Positions 44,851 through 52,816 of a stretch of 64,000 bases of DNA are shown piece after piece; within the stretch, counting starts at the first letter, position 1; the number at the start of each line of letters is the position of its first letter. The DNA comes from SZUA-318 sp964412015 (GTDB lineage: Bacteria > Gemmatimonadota > Gemmatimonadetes > Longimicrobiales > Gaopeijiaceae): the NCBI GenBank assembly GCA_964412015.1, contig CAYPMO010000007.1, forward strand, positions 52,443-116,442. The letters are read 5' to 3'. The position numbers and the translations under genes were made by a program. The notes below the pieces were generated by a model that was not told the origin of the DNA, ran no database searches, and worked only from the letters and a program-made list of their open reading frames with translations.

Positions 44851-45140
44851 TGGACGCACGGTCCTTCCTCGCGCGGCGCAGGCCCCCGGCGCCGGAGGCG
44901 CTGACGCGATGGCTCGCCGAAGGGCCTCTCGAGGGTCCGGCCGTGGAGGGCCTGACCCGGCGGGGGATCGCCGAGCTCGAGCATGCCTGCTCCGCGCCGG
45001 GCCGGGTCCGCGAGAGTGCGTACCATCTGCTGGCCGCGGATGCGTTGCTGACCTACGCTTGCGAGGCGGCGCTCGAGTCGGCGGACCCGGCGGCCGCGAT
45101 GGAGTCGATCCTCCGAGAGGCGGCTCGCGAGGAGCGGTGA
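44850..45140 (+). CDS. Small hypothetical protein between alaS and the PHP phosphatase
   Basis: A 96-residue, mostly helical soluble protein rich in Ala, Arg and Glu. No signal peptide, membrane segment, cysteine pair or known motif is seen; one notable stretch is ESAYHLLAADALLTYACEAALE. Both ends share a single base with the neighbouring genes (TGATG before and after), so it is very likely translated. I do not recognise a family. Confidence 0.6.
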   Translation: MDARSFLARRRPPAPEALTRWLAEGPLEGPAVEGLTRRGIAELEHACSAPGRVRESAYHLLAADALLTYACEAALESADPAAAMESILREAAREER

Positions 45141-45958
45141 TGTATCGCGACCCCACGGCCTTCGCCGACATCCACAACCACGTCGTGCCGGGCGTCGACG
45201 ACGGAGCTCGCGACCTCCAGGACACGCTCGACGCGGTCGAGCGCATGACTCTGCTGGGCGTCCGCAAGATCATCGCCACGCCTCACCTGGACGGGAGCCT
45301 CACGCTGGATCCACCGTATCTCGAGGAGCGGCTCGAGGAGGTGACGGAGGCCTTCGCCGCAGCCGTCGCCGCAGTGGCCGAGTCGTTTCCCGAGGTCGAC
45401 CTGCGCCGGGGGCATGAGGTCATGCTCGACATTCCGGACGTGGATTTCTCCGACCCGCGGATGCGTTTGGCGGGCACGCGGTTCGTCCTCGTCGAGTGGC
45501 CCCGCCTCCACGTTCCCCCGGGCACCGCGAAGGTGCTGTACCGGATCCGCCAGGACGGATACATCCCAGTGGTCGCGCACCCCGAGCGGTACGTCGGCGT
45601 GGATCTGGAGCTCGCCTGCCGTTGGCGGGACGCCGGCGCGCTGCTCCAGGTGAACTACGGCTCCTTGGACGGCCGGTACGGGAGCGAGTCGCGTACGCTG
45701 GCCTTCGGCCTGCTCCGGCGGGGCTTGTCGGACTATATGGCCTCGGACTTCCATGCTCGGCCGGACCGCAAGATCTACAGGCAGGAGGCCCAGGACCGCC
45801 TGGAAGACCTGGGTGCGGGGGAGGCGTTCGTCACGATGAGCCTCACCAACCCCGCTCGGATCTTCCGCGACGAGGAGCCCATGCCGGTGCCCGCCCTGCC
45901 CATGGAGCGAGGCTTCTGGGCGCGCGTGAAGGGGATCCTGAACCCGGAGGCGGTATGA
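45140..45958 (+). CDS. CpsB/CapC-type tyrosine phosphatase (PHP family)
   Basis: Manganese-dependent protein-tyrosine phosphatase that resets BY-kinases such as Wzc/CpsD. The PHP metal motifs are in order: DIHNHVVPGVDDGA (about 9-22), ATPHLDG, RRGHEVMLDIP, VVAHPERY and SDFHARP. Length is 272 residues, near the family size. The likely partner is the tyrosine autokinase encoded at 8780, 34 kb away, as no kinase is adjacent. It is coupled to gmhA by ATGA. A histidinol-phosphatase-like activity is the alternative reading of the fold. Confidence 0.82.
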   Translation: MYRDPTAFADIHNHVVPGVDDGARDLQDTLDAVERMTLLGVRKIIATPHLDGSLTLDPPYLEERLEEVTEAFAAAVAAVAESFPEVDLRRGHEVMLDIPDVDFSDPRMRLAGTRFVLVEWPRLHVPPGTAKVLYRIRQDGYIPVVAHPERYVGVDLELACRWRDAGALLQVNYGSLDGRYGSESRTLAFGLLRRGLSDYMASDFHARPDRKIYRQEAQDRLEDLGAGEAFVTMSLTNPARIFRDEEPMPVPALPMERGFWARVKGILNPEAV

Positions 45959-46545
45959 CGAACGAGGAACGCGCGTCCGAGGTCACCGCGCAGCTCCACG
46001 CGCTGGCCCGGCTCGCCGACGGCATGGCCGGGACGCTCGCGCGCGAGGTCGTCGAGTTGGCCGCGCGCGTCGAGGCCACGCTCCGCTCCGGTGGGAAGGT
46101 CCTGTTCTGCGGCAACGGGGGCTCGGCCGCGGACGCCCAGCATCTCGCGGCGGAGTACGTGGTCCGCTTCGCGCGGGAGCGCGCGCCGATGGCCGCGCTC
46201 GCGCTCACGACGGACACGTCGGTCCTCACGGCCGGCGCGAACGACCACGGCTTCGAGACGGTGTTCGAGCGGCAGGTCCGCGCGCTGGCGCGGGCCGGAG
46301 ACCTGCTCGTCCTCCATTCCACGAGTGGGGAGTCCGAGAACCTGCTGCGGGCGGCTGGGGCCGCGAGGGAGCTCGGCGTGGCGACCGCCGCGCTCCTGGC
46401 CAACGGCGGCGGTCGCCTGAAGGAGCGCGTGGACCTGGCCCTGGTCGTGCCGACCTCGGTGGCCGCGCGCGCTCAGGAGATGCACCTGGCCGTCGGCCAC
46501 GTGGTGTGCGATCTGGTGGAGCGCATCGTGGAGGAGCAGGAATGA
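45955..46545 (+). CDS. gmhA: Sedoheptulose-7-phosphate isomerase (GmhA)
   Basis: First step of ADP-heptose synthesis for lipopolysaccharide. The SIS-domain phosphate site is FCGNGGSAADAQHLAAEYV (about 48-67); TSGESENLLRAA forms the second site, and the C-terminal EMHLAVGHVVCDLVER carries the catalytic His/Glu region. Length is 196 residues. It points to a diderm with heptose-containing LPS and complements the GT9 enzyme at 1360. It is coupled at both ends by ATGA overlaps. Confidence 0.9.
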   Translation: MTNEERASEVTAQLHALARLADGMAGTLAREVVELAARVEATLRSGGKVLFCGNGGSAADAQHLAAEYVVRFARERAPMAALALTTDTSVLTAGANDHGFETVFERQVRALARAGDLLVLHSTSGESENLLRAAGAARELGVATAALLANGGGRLKERVDLALVVPTSVAARAQEMHLAVGHVVCDLVERIVEEQE

Positions 46546-46976
46546 ACGAACTCATCGAGCTGCTCCAGGAGACCCGCCTCAGGGAGATCGGGCAGGCGCT
46601 CTTCTACCGGTTCCTGGCCGCCGATGCGGAGCGTGTGGGGGACGGGGCGACGGCCGAGCGGCTGAACGAGCTCCTCGCGGACGAGCAGCACCACGTGTCG
46701 CGCGTGACGGCACGGATCCTCGAGCTGGGGAGCAAGCCCCGCGACCCCGGGGCGCACGAGGAGACGGCTCCCTCGCTCGACTCGTGGCAAGTCGAAGCCA
46801 GGACGAGGGAGGAAGTCGAGGTACGTTGGTACGAGGAAGCCCTCCAGCGGATCGAAGACCGGGAGACGGCGGGGATCGTCCGCGAGATCCTGGAGTCCGA
46901 GCGGCATCACAGGAACGAGCTCGCCGGCAAGTGGATGCCGGCGGAGCCGGGAGTCCCGAGGAGAAACGATGAGTGA
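46542..46976 (+). CDS. Ferritin-like (rubrerythrin-type four-helix) protein
   Basis: A 144-residue helical protein with the two ExxH motifs of ferritin-like diiron proteins: E48-x-x-H51 in LADEQHHVSR and E120-x-x-H123 in ESERHHRNEL. E16 in helix 1 and E98/E99 in helix 3 could complete a diiron site. There is no rubredoxin domain and no signal peptide. A role in iron or peroxide handling is plausible, but similar domains also serve as regulators. It is coupled to gmhA (ATGA) and overlaps the SDR gene by eight bases. Confidence 0.68.
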   Translation: MNELIELLQETRLREIGQALFYRFLAADAERVGDGATAERLNELLADEQHHVSRVTARILELGSKPRDPGAHEETAPSLDSWQVEARTREEVEVRWYEEALQRIEDRETAGIVREILESERHHRNELAGKWMPAEPGVPRRNDE

Positions 46977-47733
46977 CCTGATCGATCTGAGGGGCAAGAA
47001 CGCCGTGGTCACGGGTGGCTCGCGTGGGGTGGGTCGCGCCACGGCCATTCTGTTGGCGAAGGCCGGTGCGTCGGTGGGCATCGGTTACCGCGCCCGTAAG
47101 GACGCGGCCGACGAGGTCGTGGCCGAGATCCGTGCCCTCGGGGTCCACGGCTGGGCACACCCGGGGGATCTCTCGGACGCCGGTGACGCCGAGGCGCTGT
47201 TCCAACGCGCCGACCGTGAGTTCGACGGCCTCGACATCTTCGTGGGCAACGCCGGGATCTGGCCCGTCCCCGAAATGCCGGTGGCACGCATGACCGACGA
47301 GCAGTGGCACGGAACCATGAGCGCGAACCTGCACGCGATCTTCTACACATCCCGCGCGGCCGCGCAACGCATCCGCGACGACGGTCGCATCGTGCTCGTG
47401 GGAAGCACGGCCGGACAGCGAGGGGAAGCCTATCACGGCGACTACGCTGCGAGCAAGGGAGCGATCTTCTCCTTCGTGAAGAGCTTCTGTGTGGAGCTCG
47501 CGCCCCGCGGGATCACCGTGAACTGTGTCGCGCCGGGCTGGATCGACACCGACATGTCCGCCGATTGCTACGAGGGGGAGGGGAGGCGTCGCATCGAGGC
47601 AGGAATCCCCATCGGTCGCGTCGCGTCGTCGGAGGACGTGGCCGGCCCGATCGTGTTCCTTTGCTCGTCCCTCGGCCGTCATATCACCGGAGAGATCCTG
47701 AACGTGAACGGGGGTGCCGTCCTGGTGGGATGA
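46969..47733 (+). CDS. Short-chain dehydrogenase/reductase, FabG-like
   Basis: NAD(P)-dependent oxidoreductase of the classical SDR family, 254 residues. The cofactor loop is VVTGGSRGVGRAT (about 14-26), NAG is in VGNAGIWPV, and the catalytic Ser/Tyr/Lys are in VGSTAGQRGEAYHGDYAASKGA. The C-terminal NVNGGAVL is the FabG-type ending. 3-Oxoacyl-ACP reductase activity is possible, but the gene is not in a fatty acid cluster and the substrate cannot be read from sequence. The Arg of GYRAR after strand 2 suggests NADPH preference. It is coupled to the cca gene by ATGA. Confidence 0.82.
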   Translation: MSDLIDLRGKNAVVTGGSRGVGRATAILLAKAGASVGIGYRARKDAADEVVAEIRALGVHGWAHPGDLSDAGDAEALFQRADREFDGLDIFVGNAGIWPVPEMPVARMTDEQWHGTMSANLHAIFYTSRAAAQRIRDDGRIVLVGSTAGQRGEAYHGDYAASKGAIFSFVKSFCVELAPRGITVNCVAPGWIDTDMSADCYEGEGRRRIEAGIPIGRVASSEDVAGPIVFLCSSLGRHITGEILNVNGGAVLVG

Positions 47734-49001
47734 AGCAGCCACGCCTTTCGGCGCCTCGAGCCGTACGTTGGATCACGCGCAGGTTGGAGGCTGCCGGTTT
47801 CGAGACCTGGGCGGTCGGCGGCGCGGTCCGTGACGCGCTGCTCGGGCTCCCGGGTGGAGATTGGGACCTCGCGACGCGTGCCCGGCCGGAGCAGGTGATG
47901 CGTCTGTTCCGCCGTACGGTGCCGCTTGGCGTGGAGCACGGCACCGTGGGAGTGCTCTCGGACGAGGGCGTGCTGTTCGAGGTGACGACGTTCCGGAAGG
48001 ACGTCGAGACGAACGGGCGCCACGCGGTCGTGGCCTTCGCGGATACGGTGGAAGAGGATCTCGCGCGTCGGGACTTCACGATCAACGCCGTGGCCTGGCA
48101 CCCGATACGGAAGAACCTGCTCGACCCCTACGGAGGGGCGGCCGACCTGCGGGACCGGGTGCTGCGGGCGGTGGGCGACGCGAGGCAGCGCTTCGCGGAA
48201 GACCACCTCCGGGTGCTCCGCGCGCTCCGCTTCGCATCGCGGTTCGGCCTGTCCGTGGAGACGGTCACATGGGGCGCGCTCCGGGACGACACGGTCCACC
48301 TGGGTGTGCTTTCGGCCGAGCGGATCCGCGAGGAGTTGCTGAAGGTCCTGGATGTGGATCCGGTCCCCTCCACGGCGCTTGGGTTGTACCGGGAAGCCGG
48401 AGCGCTCGCCGTCCTCTATCCCGAGCTGGACGCGTGGGCGGACGGGCGTGACGAGGAGTGGCGCCGGACGCTCGCGACCGTGGACCACCTCCCGAAGGGA
48501 CGGCCGTTCCTGCGCCTGGCGGCGCTCCTCCGTCCGCTCGAGCCGAGAGGAGTCGCGCAGGTTCTCCTGAGACTCAGACTCTCGAATGCCCAGGTGGAGG
48601 AGACGGCGCGCAGGGCGTCCGCTCCGGTGCTTCCGCCGCCGGACGCCTCCGACGCGGAGTTCCGTCGGTGGCTCGGTCGAGCCGGACCCGAACGGGTCGC
48701 TGCGGTTGCTCGCCTCGAGCTCGCGGCCGCACGTTCCGCTGGGTCGCCGGACGCCGACCGGGTGGTCGCGTCCTGGAAGCGTGCGCGGGCCGTGCTCGCG
48801 ACGCGGCCGCCGCTCACGGTACGCGATCTCGCGCTGGACGGCAGGGACCTGATCGCGATGGGGATGCGTCCGGGGCCCGAGTTCGGTGTGATTCTCGACG
48901 GCTTGCTCTCCTGGGTCCTGGAGGATCCGACGCGCAACGAGCCGGAGGCGTTGCGCGCGGAGGCCCTGCGCCTGGCGGGTGAGGGGGGGCGTGGTGTCTG
49001 A
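47730..49001 (+). CDS. cca: CCA tRNA nucleotidyltransferase / poly(A) polymerase family
   Basis: Adds or repairs the CCA end of tRNAs. The nucleotidyltransferase core has GGAVRDALLGLPGGDWDLA, where the two metal-binding aspartates are D and D of DWD, and RRDFTINAVAW. The RNA-binding neck HLRVLRALRFASRFG follows. Length is 423 residues. The tRNA-Gln gene in this window does not encode CCA, so an active CCA-adding enzyme is needed, which supports the function. An A-adding variant or a poly(A) polymerase cannot be excluded from sequence alone. It overlaps rarA by eight bases. Confidence 0.88.
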   Translation: MKQPRLSAPRAVRWITRRLEAAGFETWAVGGAVRDALLGLPGGDWDLATRARPEQVMRLFRRTVPLGVEHGTVGVLSDEGVLFEVTTFRKDVETNGRHAVVAFADTVEEDLARRDFTINAVAWHPIRKNLLDPYGGAADLRDRVLRAVGDARQRFAEDHLRVLRALRFASRFGLSVETVTWGALRDDTVHLGVLSAERIREELLKVLDVDPVPSTALGLYREAGALAVLYPELDAWADGRDEEWRRTLATVDHLPKGRPFLRLAALLRPLEPRGVAQVLLRLRLSNAQVEETARRASAPVLPPPDASDAEFRRWLGRAGPERVAAVARLELAAARSAGSPDADRVVASWKRARAVLATRPPLTVRDLALDGRDLIAMGMRPGPEFGVILDGLLSWVLEDPTRNEPEALRAEALRLAGEGGRGV

Positions 49002-50445
49002 GCTGGACCTGTTCGGAGAGGCCCGCGAGAAGACGCCGTTGGCCGAACCGGGCGGGAAGGGACCGGGGCGGTCCGGCGGCGGCGCCTCGGAGTCACCCGA
49101 TCCGCGAGCTCCGCTGGCCGCCCGCATGCGCCCGCGATCGCTCGCGGAATTCCGCGGCCAGGAGCACCTCCTGGGACCCGGCAAGGCGATCCGGTCGATG
49201 CTGGACAACGATCAGCCGTCCAGCATGATCCTCTGGGGCCCACCGGGGAGCGGCAAGACCACGCTCGCGCGCATCGTCGCGAGCGAGACCGGCGTGGCGT
49301 TCGTGGCGTTCAGCGCCGTCACGGACGGCATCGCGAGGGTCAGGGAGATCGTCAAGGAGGCGGCGGAGCGGCTCCGCTCGACCGGGCGGCGCACGATCCT
49401 GTTCTGCGACGAGATCCATCGCTTCAACAAGGCGCAGCAGGACGCGTTCCTCCCGCACGTGGAGGCGGGGACGATCATCCTGATCGGAGCGACCACCGAG
49501 AACCCGTCGTTCGAGGTCGTCCGCCCCCTGCTCTCGAGGGCTCCGGTGTACGTCCTGAACCCGCTCTCGCCGGCGGAGGTCCGCTCGATCCTCGAGGAGG
49601 CCCTGGCCTCCACGGATCGGGGGCTCGCTTCGCTCGGCCTCGAGGTGCTCGACGAGACACTCGAGTTCATCGCGGTATCGGCGGACGGGGACGCACGCAG
49701 GGGGCTCGGCGTCCTGGAGGCGGCCGCCGGCCTGGTCGGTCCGGGAGGCCGGATCGGAGTGGCGGAGGCCAAGGAAGCGCTCCAACACCGCTACGCCACG
49801 TACGACAAGGGTGGAGAAGAGCACTACAACCTCATCTCGGCGCTCCACAAGGCGATCCGCGGAAGCGACCCGGACGGTGCGCTCTATTGGCTGGCGAGGA
49901 TGGTGGACGGAGGAGAGGACCCCCTCTACATCGCCCGCAGGTTGGTGCGGGCGGCGTCCGAGGACGTGGGGCTCGCCGACCCCCAGGCCCTGGGCGTGGC
50001 GATCGCGGCCCGGGACGCCTTCCACTTCCTGGGCCCACCGGAGGGGGAGTTGGCGCTCGCCGAGGCTGTTCTCTATCTGGCCACCGCTCCCAAGTCCAAT
50101 CGCGCGTACGAGGCCTGGAGCGCGGCCTTGGGCCGGGCGCGGGAGACCCCGGGGGAGGCCGTACCCCTTCATATCCGCAATGCCCCGACGTCGCTCATGA
50201 GGGAGCTCGGATACGGCAGGGGATACCGGTATGATCCCGCGGAGACCGACGGCGTGGCTCCGCAGCTCTATTTGCCCGAGCGTTTGGCCGGCGAGCGCTT
50301 CTATCGGCCCGGACGGTTCGGCCACGAGAAGACGATCGCCGCCCGGCTGGAGTGGTGGGCCGCGCGGCGACGCGAGGCGGCGCGGGGGCATGGGGGTGAG
50401 CCCGAGGGTGGGGGCCATTCCGGGGGAGAAGGAATCGAGCCGTGA
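48994..50445 (+). CDS. rarA: Replication-associated recombination protein RarA (MgsA)
   Basis: AAA+ ATPase that acts at stalled replication forks. Walker A is WGPPGSGKTTLA (about 75-86), Walker B FCDEIHRFNKAQQD, sensor 1 IGATTENPSFEV and the arginine finger LLSRAPVY. The C-terminal tetramer domain contains YDKGGEEHYNLISALHKAIRGSDPDGALYWLARM, diagnostic for RarA. Three in-frame GTG codons (48979, 48991, 48994) could start it; 48994 is chosen because the G-rich GAGGGGGG lies just ahead of it. Length is 483 residues, with a Gly/Pro-rich N-terminus and a charged C-terminal tail. Confidence 0.92.
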   Translation: MSELDLFGEAREKTPLAEPGGKGPGRSGGGASESPDPRAPLAARMRPRSLAEFRGQEHLLGPGKAIRSMLDNDQPSSMILWGPPGSGKTTLARIVASETGVAFVAFSAVTDGIARVREIVKEAAERLRSTGRRTILFCDEIHRFNKAQQDAFLPHVEAGTIILIGATTENPSFEVVRPLLSRAPVYVLNPLSPAEVRSILEEALASTDRGLASLGLEVLDETLEFIAVSADGDARRGLGVLEAAAGLVGPGGRIGVAEAKEALQHRYATYDKGGEEHYNLISALHKAIRGSDPDGALYWLARMVDGGEDPLYIARRLVRAASEDVGLADPQALGVAIAARDAFHFLGPPEGELALAEAVLYLATAPKSNRAYEAWSAALGRARETPGEAVPLHIRNAPTSLMRELGYGRGYRYDPAETDGVAPQLYLPERLAGERFYRPGRFGHEKTIAARLEWWAARRREAARGHGGEPEGGGHSGGEGIEP

Positions 50446-50634
50446 GGTCCCGTCCGTGCGCCGATCGTCCGGCGCGCTTCCGTGAGCGGCCTGCCGCGTC
50501 TTCTTCGGCGGGGAGGGCTTGGCTATCGTTTCTCCGGAGAGCCCGTGACGGGCGCGCCGAGCGGCCTGAAGTGTAATTTCGCTTCGGACCGGCGCGGTTT
50601 TCCCCGTCATCGGGGCCACCCAGGGAGGTGCAGG

Positions 50635-51936
50635 ATTCCGAACCAGCTCATCGACATTCGGGCGCCGGTGGACCACGCCGTGCTGGTCGGCGCCCCTGAG
50701 CGCGATCTGGATCCTCGTCTCGCCGACGAGCACATCGAGGAGCTGGCGCGGCTCACGGACACCGCGGGCGGAATCGTCGTCGGAGCCTTGCGCCAGCGCC
50801 TCCCGCACCCGCATCCCCGGTTCTACATCGGCGAGGGCAAGGCTGCGGAGCTCAAGGATCTGGTCGGTCAGCGCTCCGCGGACCTCGTGATCTTCGACGA
50901 GGAGCTCAGCCCGGCCCAGGGCAAGAATCTCGAGGATCTGCTCGGGGTCCGCGTGATGGACCGATCGGAGCTGATCCTCGACATCTTCGCCACGCGGGCG
51001 CGCTCCAGAGAGGCCCGTCTGCAGGTCGAGCTCGCCCAGCTCGAGTACATGCTTCCCCGGCTCAAGCGGATGTGGAGCCACCTGTCGCGCATCCGGGGCG
51101 GCATCGGTCTGCGCGGGCCGGGCGAGACGCAGCTCGAGACCGATCGCCGACTCATCGGCGCGCGCATCGCGGATCTGAAGGAGAAGCTCGGCGACGTGGC
51201 ACGCGCCCGCGAGCAGCAGAGGAAATCGAGACACGGGCAGTTCCGTTCGGCGCTCGTCGGGTACACCAACGCGGGGAAGTCGTCGTTGCTCAGGGCTCTT
51301 TCGGGCGCGGACCTCTTCGTGGAGGACCGCCTCTTCGCGACCCTGGATTCGGCGACGCGCGGGGTGGATCTGGGGTCGCGCTTCACGGCGCTCGTCACCG
51401 ACACCGTCGGCTTCATCCGTAAGCTGCCCCACCATCTGGTGGCGTCCTTCCGATCCACGCTGGAAGAGGCCCGGGAGGCGGACGTCCTGCTCCACGTCAT
51501 CGACGCCTCGCACACGGGCTGGGAGGAACAGCGCCAGGTGGTAGGGGACGTGCTCGAGGAGTTGGGACTCCATGGTGCCGAGAGGATCCTCGTCTTCAAC
51601 AAGGTGGACCGGCTGACTCACGCGGAGGAGGAAGGCCTCCGCGAGCGTGTGCGCGCGCTCGACCCACGACCGGCCGTGTTCGTGTCGGCGCTCCACGCCG
51701 AGTCCCTGGAGGCGCTGAAGGAGACGCTCAAGGCCCGGATGCGCGCGCGCCTGGCTCATGTGGTCGTGCGCTTCCCGGCGGGCGACGGTGAGATCCTCGC
51801 GGTGCTGCATCGCGAGGGTGAGGTGCTGGGACGCGTGGAGGAGGATGGGGCGCTCGCCGTGACGGTCCGGTTACCGCGCGCGCTGGTCGGCCGCCTGGCC
51901 ATCCACCCTGGAGTGGAGATCCGGGAGGTGGCGTGA
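50635..51936 (+). CDS. hflX: Ribosome-splitting GTPase HflX, apparent ATT start
   Basis: Ribosome-associated GTPase that rescues stalled or heat-damaged ribosomes. The N-terminal domain has PHPRFYIGEGKAAELKDLV; then come RGPGETQLETDRR, the G1 loop GYTNAGKSSLL, G3 DTVGFIRKLPHHLV, and G4 NKVD. No ATG opens the frame. The codon ATT at 50635 is preceded by GGGAGG with six bases between, and gives an N-terminus aligned with known HflX (IPNQLIDIRAPVDHAVLVG). The in-frame GTGs at 50545 and 50668 have no ribosome site. Length would be 433 residues. The 189-base gap before it contains a palindrome (GCCCGT-g-ACGGGC at 50541-50553) and TGTAAT at 50572, so hflX may have its own promoter. Confidence 0.92.
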   Translation: MPNQLIDIRAPVDHAVLVGAPERDLDPRLADEHIEELARLTDTAGGIVVGALRQRLPHPHPRFYIGEGKAAELKDLVGQRSADLVIFDEELSPAQGKNLEDLLGVRVMDRSELILDIFATRARSREARLQVELAQLEYMLPRLKRMWSHLSRIRGGIGLRGPGETQLETDRRLIGARIADLKEKLGDVARAREQQRKSRHGQFRSALVGYTNAGKSSLLRALSGADLFVEDRLFATLDSATRGVDLGSRFTALVTDTVGFIRKLPHHLVASFRSTLEEAREADVLLHVIDASHTGWEEQRQVVGDVLEELGLHGAERILVFNKVDRLTHAEEEGLRERVRALDPRPAVFVSALHAESLEALKETLKARMRARLAHVVVRFPAGDGEILAVLHREGEVLGRVEEDGALAVTVRLPRALVGRLAIHPGVEIREVA

Positions 51937-52085
51937 GCGGTATCCTGGAGAATATCCCCGAGCGCGGGGTAGAAGGGGGCGCGAAAGGACCCGGCCTCGA
52001 TCTCATGCGATCGGCGGCACCGTTCCCGCCGGACGACGCCCGACGCTCGCTCGTCGAACGATTCAACGTCGAGATCACCCCATGA
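51933..52085 (+). CDS. Candidate 50-residue protein coupled to hflX and pdxJ
   Basis: A short frame that starts with GTG inside the hflX stop (GTGA) and stops inside the pdxJ start (ATGA), giving four-base overlaps on both sides. It fills the 145-base gap completely. The product would be soluble, beginning MSGILENIPERGVEGG and ending LVERFNVEITP, with no known domain. Third codon positions are about 74% G or C, lower than in the neighbours, which weakens the case. pdxJ has no good ribosome site of its own, so translation through this frame would help it. Confidence 0.4.
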   Translation: MSGILENIPERGVEGGAKGPGLDLMRSAAPFPPDDARRSLVERFNVEITP

Positions 52086-52816
52086 ACATGCGTTTCTTCG
52101 TCAACATCGATCACGTGGCCACGGTGCGACAGGCGCGCCGGACCGACGAACCCGATCCGGTGCGCGCCGCCGTCCTGGCGGAGCTGGGCGGCGCCGATGG
52201 CATCACGGTCCACCTCCGGGAGGACCGACGCCACATCCAGGATCGAGACCTGCGGCTGCTCATGGAGACCGTGAGAACCGGGGTGAACCTGGAACTCGCG
52301 GCGTCTTCGGAGATCCTCGCCATCGCGTGCGAGTTACGTCCCATGCAGGCGACGCTCGTGCCCGAGAAGAGGCAGGAGATCACGACCGAGGGAGGGCTGG
52401 ATGTCTCCGCCGCGAGCCGGAAGGCGCTATCGGGAGCGGTCGAGCGCCTGCGGGCGGCGGGCGTGCGCACCTCGCTCTTCATCGATCCGGATCCCCACAC
52501 GATCGAGGTGAGCGCCGACCTGGGGGCCGACGCCATCGAGCTCCACACCGGAGAGTACGCGAACACCCGTGGCGAGGAACGCCGCGAGCAGCTGGCACGG
52601 CTCGCCCGCGGAACGTCGCTCGGGCGCAAGCTGAACGTGGACGTGCATGCGGGACACGGACTGACCTACGAGAACGTGATGCCCGTCGCGGCCATCCCCG
52701 AGATCGAGGAGCTGAACATCGGTCACACCATCATTGCGCGCGCCGTCTTCACGGGCCTGGAGTCGGCCGTGCGGGAGATGGTGGAGTTGATCCGAAGAGC
52801 ACGGACTCCTAGGTGA
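52082..52816 (+). CDS. pdxJ: Pyridoxine 5'-phosphate synthase
   Basis: Makes pyridoxine 5'-phosphate from 1-deoxyxylulose 5-phosphate and 3-amino-2-oxopropyl phosphate in the DXP-dependent vitamin B6 route. Family features are the start FFVNIDHVATVRQARRT, HLREDRRHIQDRD, LELAASSEI, VPEKRQEITTEGGLDV, and the C-terminal ELNIGHTIIARAVFTGLE phosphate site. Length is 244 residues. A second ATG at 52088 is an alternative start. Its DXP substrate is shared with isoprenoid synthesis, and ispE lies two genes downstream. Confidence 0.96.
   Translation: MNMRFFVNIDHVATVRQARRTDEPDPVRAAVLAELGGADGITVHLREDRRHIQDRDLRLLMETVRTGVNLELAASSEILAIACELRPMQATLVPEKRQEITTEGGLDVSAASRKALSGAVERLRAAGVRTSLFIDPDPHTIEVSADLGADAIELHTGEYANTRGEERREQLARLARGTSLGRKLNVDVHAGHGLTYENVMPVAAIPEIEELNIGHTIIARAVFTGLESAVREMVELIRRARTPR

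Noticed and set aside
41926..45279. A 1117-codon open frame on the minus strand over recA end, alaS and the next genes
   Set aside because: It is a shadow of alaS in very GC-rich DNA: the plus-strand frame gives a complete alanyl-tRNA synthetase, while this frame shows no recognisable domain and an Arg/His/Gly-rich composition.
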